From Bin87 sp963692995 (GTDB lineage Bacteria > Chloroflexota > Dehalococcoidia > Lucifugimonadales > UBA3495), in the NCBI GenBank assembly GCA_963692995.1, contig OY843611.1:1488001-1552000 (forward strand): a DNA stretch of 64,000 nt, read 5' to 3'. The position numbers and the translations under genes were made by a program. Of the stretch, positions 59,929 through 64,000 are shown one piece after another. The notes under the pieces are model-generated. The model saw only the letters and a list, made by a program, of their open reading frames with translations, had not been told where the DNA came from and did not search any database. The number at the start of each line of letters is the position of its first letter. The first letter of the stretch is position 1.

Positions 59929-61644
59929 TCAGCGCCTGCCGCTGCGAATTCCCGACCTCGATTTCAATTCCGCCCGCTCTGGCCGGAAAATCAGTCGCAG
60001 GTGGGTGCGATCAAACCCGAAGCGGTTGCGGATCTGGTTTTCCAGATAACGTTGATAAGAGAAATGCAGCAGCTTGGGGTCGTTCACCGAGAAAACGAAC
60101 GTGGGAGGATTGACCCCCACTTGACGCACTCTCCGGATGCGCAGTCGGTTTCGGATATTGCCCCGTTGCGAGGGTGGGCTGTGGGTCGATACGGCGTCGG
60201 CAAGGAGGTACTGAAGCTCCCGGAACGGTACCCGCTTTTGGCGCTCTTGCCAAAGCGATAGCGCCGTATCCAGCAGGTCGTCAATCCCATCCCCGGTCAA
60301 AGCCGACGTGAAGCATACTGGCACGTAAGGCATGAAATGCAACCGTTCCTGAACCCGGTGCAAGCTGCGCTCCATGCGAAAACGGTTCTGGTTGACCAAA
60401 TCCCACTTGTTGACCACGACGATGAGGCCCCGGCTGGTGTCCCAGGCCAGTCCCGCGATATGCGCGTCCTGGGACGTGGCCAACTCGGTGGCGTCGGTTA
60501 TCAACAACGTAATGTCGCTGCGGTGCACCGCGTTGACGGCGCGCAGAACGCTGTATCTCTCAATACCCCGTTCTACTTGCCCCGGCCGACGGATGCCAGC
60601 GGTGTCCACCAATGTGATGGTATGGTCGCGATACGACACCGAAGTATCCAATGCGTCCCGTGTAGTGCCGGCCACCGGACTGACGATGCTCCGCTCTTCC
60701 CCGATGATGCGGTTGGTCAGCAGGGATTTGCCCACGTTGGTTCGGCCTACAATAGCCAAACGGAGTTCGGTGGGCGCCTCATACGGCGCTTCATCGCCGC
60801 CGCCGTCTCGTGCGTCATCCTCCCACCAATCATCCTCGCCAATGGCCGTAGCATCTTCGTCCTCCCACAGGTCGGCCAATTCCGGTTGCGGGAGCAAATC
60901 CACAATCCGTTCCAGCAGGTCGTAGATGCCGTAATTGTGATAGGCCGAGATGAAGGCGGTCTCGGTCAACCCCAGCCCGTAAAACTCCACTGCCGCCATT
61001 TCGCGGTTTTCGTTGTCCACTTTGTTGACGGCGAGCAGAACGGGCTTATCGGTGCGGCGGAGCCGTTGGGCCACGGCCTCGTCGGTGGCGGTAAGCCCCT
61101 GGATTGCGTCGGCCAGGAACACGATGACGTCGGCGGCGCCCATGGCCATATCGGCCTGCTGCCGGACACGCTGCGGTATATGACCTTCAGGATCATCCTC
61201 AAGACCCCCGGTGTCCACCAGCAGAAAAGGCCGACCCTTCCAAGTGGCGCGTGCAATGAGACGGTCGCGCGTGGTGCCGGACACTTCAGACACAATGGCA
61301 TGGCGACGGGACAGTATCCGGTTGAATAGAGACGACTTGCCCACGTTGGGCCGGCCGATGATCGCAACCATCGGATCCGCGGCAATCACCGGCGTCGGCA
61401 GCTGTGGACTGCTCGAAACTCCGACGACATCAGCGGCGTCTTCAGTAGGATCCGTGGCAATCACCGGCGTCGGCAACTGTAGGCTGCTTGAAACTCCGGC
61501 GACATCAGCGGCGTCTTCAGTAGGATCCGTGGCAATCACCGGCGTCGGCAGCTGTGGACTGCTCGCAACTCCGGCGACATCAGCGGCGTTTTCGGTGGTC
61601 ATTTCCAATCTGCTTCTATCGTCTGATGCGTTGGGCGTCATCAT
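59929..61644 (-). CDS. der: GTPase Der (EngA) with N-terminal tandem-repeat extension
   Basis: Ribosome-assembly GTPase with two G domains: AIIGRPNVGKSSLFNRI near residue 94 with DTGG and NKVD, and AIVGRTNVGKSLLTNRI with DTAGIRRPG and NKWD, then a KH-like C-terminal domain. Between the G domains is an acidic linker (EDEDATAIGEDDWWEDD). The first 91 residues are additional and contain about 2.8 copies of a 25-residue unit (ADVAGVSSSPQLPTPVIATD...). The start ATG 61644 overlaps the argF stop by ATGA, so the extension is likely translated. Confidence 0.93.
   Translation of the reverse strand: MMTPNASDDRSRLEMTTENAADVAGVASSPQLPTPVIATDPTEDAADVAGVSSSLQLPTPVIATDPTEDAADVVGVSSSPQLPTPVIAADPMVAIIGRPNVGKSSLFNRILSRRHAIVSEVSGTTRDRLIARATWKGRPFLLVDTGGLEDDPEGHIPQRVRQQADMAMGAADVIVFLADAIQGLTATDEAVAQRLRRTDKPVLLAVNKVDNENREMAAVEFYGLGLTETAFISAYHNYGIYDLLERIVDLLPQPELADLWEDEDATAIGEDDWWEDDARDGGGDEAPYEAPTELRLAIVGRTNVGKSLLTNRIIGEERSIVSPVAGTTRDALDTSVSYRDHTITLVDTAGIRRPGQVERGIERYSVLRAVNAVHRSDITLLITDATELATSQDAHIAGLAWDTSRGLIVVVNKWDLVNQNRFRMERSLHRVQERLHFMPYVPVCFTSALTGDGIDDLLDTALSLWQERQKRVPFRELQYLLADAVSTHSPPSQRGNIRNRLRIRRVRQVGVNPPTFVFSVNDPKLLHFSYQRYLENQIRNRFGFDRTHLRLIFRPERAELKSRSGIRSGRR
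61375..61584 (-). repeat. 75-bp tandem repeats inside the 5' end of der
   Basis: About 2.8 copies at exactly 75-base spacing (the shared ggcgtcggca falls at 61391, 61466 and 61541). Copies are highly similar and differ by a handful of bases. Confidence 0.93.
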
Positions 61645-62573
61645 CCCAGCAAAAACTCCAATATGGCCTTCTGGGCATGCAGGCGGTTGTGTGCCTGTTG
61701 GTAGGCCACCGATTGCGGGTGTTCGAGCATTCCGGGGGGTACTTCCTCACCGTAATGGGCCGGCATATCGTGCATGAAACATGCATCGGGAGCGGCTCGT
61801 TTCATCATAGCGTCGTCCACTGTATAGCCCCGGAAAGCGCGGAGGCGCTGCTCGGTTTCCGCCTCGTCGCCCATGCTAGTCCAAACGTCGGTGTACACAA
61901 CGTTCGCGTCGGTCACGGCGTCGGAGGGACGCACCAGGGGATGCACGGTCGGACGGGGGCCGCCGTCGGCACGGCTGCCGCGCTCGCTGGCGTCGGCGAA
62001 TAGGGACTCCTCCAGTTGATAGCCGTGGGGCGCGGCAATGGAGAAATTCATGCCGACTGCCGGGCATCCCAGGCACAGGCTCCGCGCCACGTTGTTGCCG
62101 TCGCCGATGTACGCGAGATTCAACCCGTCGGTCCGGCCGTGTGTCTCGGCGATCGTCAACAGGTCGGCCATCGTTTGGCAGGGGTGTTCGACATCGGATA
62201 GCGCATTTACAACCGGAACACCTCCGTACCGTGCCAAGCCAACCAGGGATTCGTGAGAGTTGACGCGGGCCACGATGCAGTCCACATAACCGCTCAGCAC
62301 CCGGGCAACGTCGGATACTGGTTCACGCCTTCCCAATCCTACCTCCTCCGGGCTCATGTAAAGGCTGAAGCCGCCAAGCTCAGCAATCCCGATCTGGAAA
62401 CTGACCCGGGTCCTCAGGGATGGCTTTTCAAACAGCAGCGCCACGCGCTGGCCGGCCAGCGGTAGCGCGTCGCCCGATGCAGCGGCCTTCAGTTCCTGCG
62501 CCCGAGCGATTAGCCGCCGGGTTTCTTCTGGGGAAACATCGGTGATGGAGAGGAAGTCCCGTTTCGCAGGCAT
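61641..62573 (-). CDS. argF: Ornithine carbamoyltransferase-family protein
   Basis: Carbamoylates ornithine to citrulline in arginine synthesis. 310 residues: MPAKRDFLSITDVS at the start, FEKPSLRTRVSFQ (carbamoyl phosphate site), NALSDVEHPCQTMADL, AYIGDGNNVARSL, and YTDVWTSMGDE. The C-terminal ornithine motif normally reads HCLPAHRGEEV; here FMHDMPAHYGEEV has Asp for the catalytic Cys. ATG 62573 is preferred over 62603 by comparison with the family's start. Other transcarbamoylases remain possible because of the Cys change. Confidence 0.85.
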   Translation of the reverse strand: MPAKRDFLSITDVSPEETRRLIARAQELKAAASGDALPLAGQRVALLFEKPSLRTRVSFQIGIAELGGFSLYMSPEEVGLGRREPVSDVARVLSGYVDCIVARVNSHESLVGLARYGGVPVVNALSDVEHPCQTMADLLTIAETHGRTDGLNLAYIGDGNNVARSLCLGCPAVGMNFSIAAPHGYQLEESLFADASERGSRADGGPRPTVHPLVRPSDAVTDANVVYTDVWTSMGDEAETEQRLRAFRGYTVDDAMMKRAAPDACFMHDMPAHYGEEVPPGMLEHPQSVAYQQAHNRLHAQKAILEFLLG

Positions 62574-62670
62574 GTTCAATAATAGACTCCAGGCCACATT
62601 CATCGACCGGCGCTATGATAGCATAAAGCCACCCAAAGAACTGGTTTTCGTCCCGAAGATAGGAGCGATA

Positions 62671-63090
62671 ATGACCGAACACCGCAACGGCGCTGGAAAC
62701 GGATTAGTCCCGGGTTTGATTGGGCGGCGCGACGTACTGGTTTGCGAGCACAATGCGGCGCCCCACGTCGCCAAGCTCAGTACGCCGTCAATGATCCGCG
62801 CAATGGAACAGGCCTCGCAACGGGCGATACTTGATTATTTGCCCGCCGAAGAGTCAACGGTGGGTTTCGAGGTAAATATTCGGCACGTTGCCGGGGCCGA
62901 CATCGGCGCCACTGTCGTCGCCGTAGCCGAGCTGGAGCGCATTGACGGGCGTTGGCTTTATTTCAGGGTCGAGGCTTTCGACGGCGACCGCACCATCGGC
63001 GTCGGAACCCACCGCCGCGCCATCATCACCCTGCCGCCTGAAGCTGCGAACCGTGGTGGTGGCAACGATAGCCACACTCACGAACTTTGA
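62671..63090 (+). CDS. FlK-type hotdog thioesterase
   Basis: A 139-residue single hotdog domain. LSTPSMIRAMEQASQRAILDYLP, ESTVGFEVNIRHVAGADIGATVV and FRVEAFDGDRTIGVGTHRRAII follow the order seen in fluoroacetyl-CoA thioesterase FlK and related enzymes, including the Glu in the MEQAS helix and the His of NIRHVAG. AGGAG lies 5 bases before ATG 62671. FlK itself hydrolyses fluoroacetyl-CoA; most relatives act on other short acyl-CoAs. Confidence 0.85.
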   Translation: MTEHRNGAGNGLVPGLIGRRDVLVCEHNAAPHVAKLSTPSMIRAMEQASQRAILDYLPAEESTVGFEVNIRHVAGADIGATVVAVAELERIDGRWLYFRVEAFDGDRTIGVGTHRRAIITLPPEAANRGGGNDSHTHEL

Positions 63091-63122
63091 CCGGCATCCG
63101 GTCGGCTTAGGTCTGCGAACAG

Positions 63123-63155
63123 AACCGGCGCCGGATCGATACCGGCGCCGGTTTT
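63123..63155. terminator. Bidirectional hairpin terminator
   Basis: AACCGGCGCCGG (63123-63134) and CCGGCGCCGGTT (63142-63153) form a perfect 12-bp stem with a 7-base loop, followed by further T (TTTT at 63152-63155), between the convergent thioesterase and NHL genes. Confidence 0.75.
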
Positions 63156-63175
63156 GCTCGACAATTTGATGGAGC

Positions 63176-64000
63176 CTACAGGTTGAACTGCGGATCCAGG
63201 TATTCGTCGTCCTTCTGGTAAACCTGGAGCCGCGAACGCAGGGTGTCGCACACCAGGAGCCGATTGTTGGCGCGGTCGAACGTTACGCCCATCGGCATCC
63301 GGAAAGTCCGTTGCTGCTGTTCCAGGTCCGGAACGCGGCGGCGGGCCTTGACCATGTCCGGGTTGGCGTTCAGGGACAGGTCGCCCCATTCCGACACCTC
63401 GGTAGCGTCGCCTTCCAGATAGGCCATGGGACGGGCATCCGCGTCGTAGATCACCACGCGCTCGTTGAGCCAGTCCGCCACATAAACGTCGCCTTCGTTG
63501 TCAATCGTCACATCCAGGGGATGGTTCAACTCGCCGGAGCGGGTGCCCCGGCTTCCGAAAGTGCGTAGATGGGTGCCACCGGGGGTGTACTTCTGCACCC
63601 GATGGTTGCCCCAGTCAGCAATATACAGGTCGCCAGCGGCATCGATGGCTATGCCAGAAGGCATTTCCAGGTCTTCCGGGCCATTTCCCTTGACGCCAAA
63701 GCCGCCGAGGTACTCGCCGTCCTTGCTGAACTTTTGGATTCGGCTCGATCGGGACGAAACTACCCAGAGGTTGTCGTCGGCGTCGAAGGCCAATCCGGCC
63801 GCGCCGCTGAGCTGGCCTTCACCGTCACCAGCCTCGCCCCAATGCTTCTGCAGGTCCCCGTCGGCGTCGAACACGGCCACCATGTTCTTCCACTCGTCGG
63901 AAGCATACACATTGCCGGCGGAGTCGGCAGCGATCCCGGTGATCCACTCGAACAAACCCCGGGAACTGGCCTGATAAGCGATCCCTTCCCGGCCAAACTC
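63176..64000 (-). CDS. NHL-repeat beta-propeller protein (start outside window)
   Basis: The frame is open to the window edge, so about 275 C-terminal residues are visible. Successive blades read ITGIAADSAGNVYASDEWKN, AAGLAFDADDNLWVVSSRS, PSGIAIDAAGDLYIADWGNH, PLDVTIDNEGDVYVADWLNE and PMGVTFDRANNRLLVCDTLR, the NHL consensus. It is related to the propeller protein at 13458-14405. Function unknown. Confidence 0.82.
   Translation of the reverse strand, partial: EFGREGIAYQASSRGLFEWITGIAADSAGNVYASDEWKNMVAVFDADGDLQKHWGEAGDGEGQLSGAAGLAFDADDNLWVVSSRSSRIQKFSKDGEYLGGFGVKGNGPEDLEMPSGIAIDAAGDLYIADWGNHRVQKYTPGGTHLRTFGSRGTRSGELNHPLDVTIDNEGDVYVADWLNERVVIYDADARPMAYLEGDATEVSEWGDLSLNANPDMVKARRRVPDLEQQQRTFRMPMGVTFDRANNRLLVCDTLRSRLQVYQKDDEYLDPQFNL

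Noticed and set aside
1..64000. CRISPR arrays, prophage, integrases, insertion sequences or rRNA genes
   Set aside because: No regularly spaced repeat-spacer pattern, no transposase or integrase motifs and no rRNA sequence were seen; the repeats present are tandem pairs or palindromes.

Overview
The window is a chromosomal stretch of a GC-rich (by eye about 60%) bacterium, densely packed with metabolic genes. I see no phage genes, transposases, integrases or CRISPR array. Hopanoid synthesis, two class I glutamine synthetases, a luciferase-like monooxygenase, paired AurF-like ferritin-fold proteins, cis-CaaD-type tautomerases, SMP-30/NHL proteins and a small protein ending in SCCGN...PGC suggest a member of the Chloroflexota, perhaps Dehalococcoidia/SAR202-like. 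That placement is inference from gene content and my recall of the families; no marker gene here settles it.

Layout. 1-3.8 kb: end of a peptidyl-prolyl isomerase, then hom-thrC-folE. 3.8-9.6 kb: FemAB-like acyltransferase, GT4 glycosyltransferase, DUF502 membrane protein and PIG-L deacetylase on the plus strand, facing an MBL hydrolase and thioredoxin reductase. 9.6-15.3 kb: a solitary DNA methyltransferase, SMP-30, cupin, CoA-binding protein, ComB, an NHL protein and a HemQ/chlorite-dismutase-like protein. 15.4-18.9 kb: 7Fe ferredoxin, a putative [2Fe-2S] protein and aconitase. 19-25.2 kb: a GNAT-aminotransferase fusion, a VOC protein, nadB, two tautomerase-like proteins and a beta-decarboxylating dehydrogenase. 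25.3-39.5 kb: a long co-directional hopanoid locus (polyprenyl synthase, hpnH, hpnG, hpnA, shc, yjbQ, hpnC, hpnD, hpnE) that continues into an aldolase, an epimerase, a nucleoside hydrolase and a phosphodiesterase. 39.5-42.4 kb: two divergent tRNA-Ser genes, miaB and a frameshifted nadA. 42.7-50.9 kb: Lrp regulator, EamA transporter, DUF393 protein, a GT39/GT2 pair with a 23-base poly-C tract, a PEP-mutase/ICL-family enzyme, an esterase, a tiny Cys-rich protein and a queuosine-precursor transporter. 51-55.2 kb: two glutamine synthetases and an ammonium transporter behind a promoter with 11-bp-spaced repeats. 55.5-64 kb: LLM oxidoreductase, two ferritin-fold paralogues, plsY-der-argF, a FlK-type thioesterase and the start of another NHL protein.

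The most notable signals are these. (i) Perfect short tandem duplications sit at gene junctions, and a 5-bp one breaks nadA. (ii) A G23 tract lies at the end of a glycosyltransferase, where slippage would change its C terminus and its relation to the next gene. (iii) A ferritin-like protein beside its paralogue has lost the carboxylate ligands while keeping the histidines. (iv) An N-terminal extension of Der is built from 25-residue repeats. (v) A four-copy, 11-bp-phased OmpR/GlnR-like box lies upstream of the nitrogen-assimilation genes. (vi) The hopanoid locus carries unexpected neighbours.
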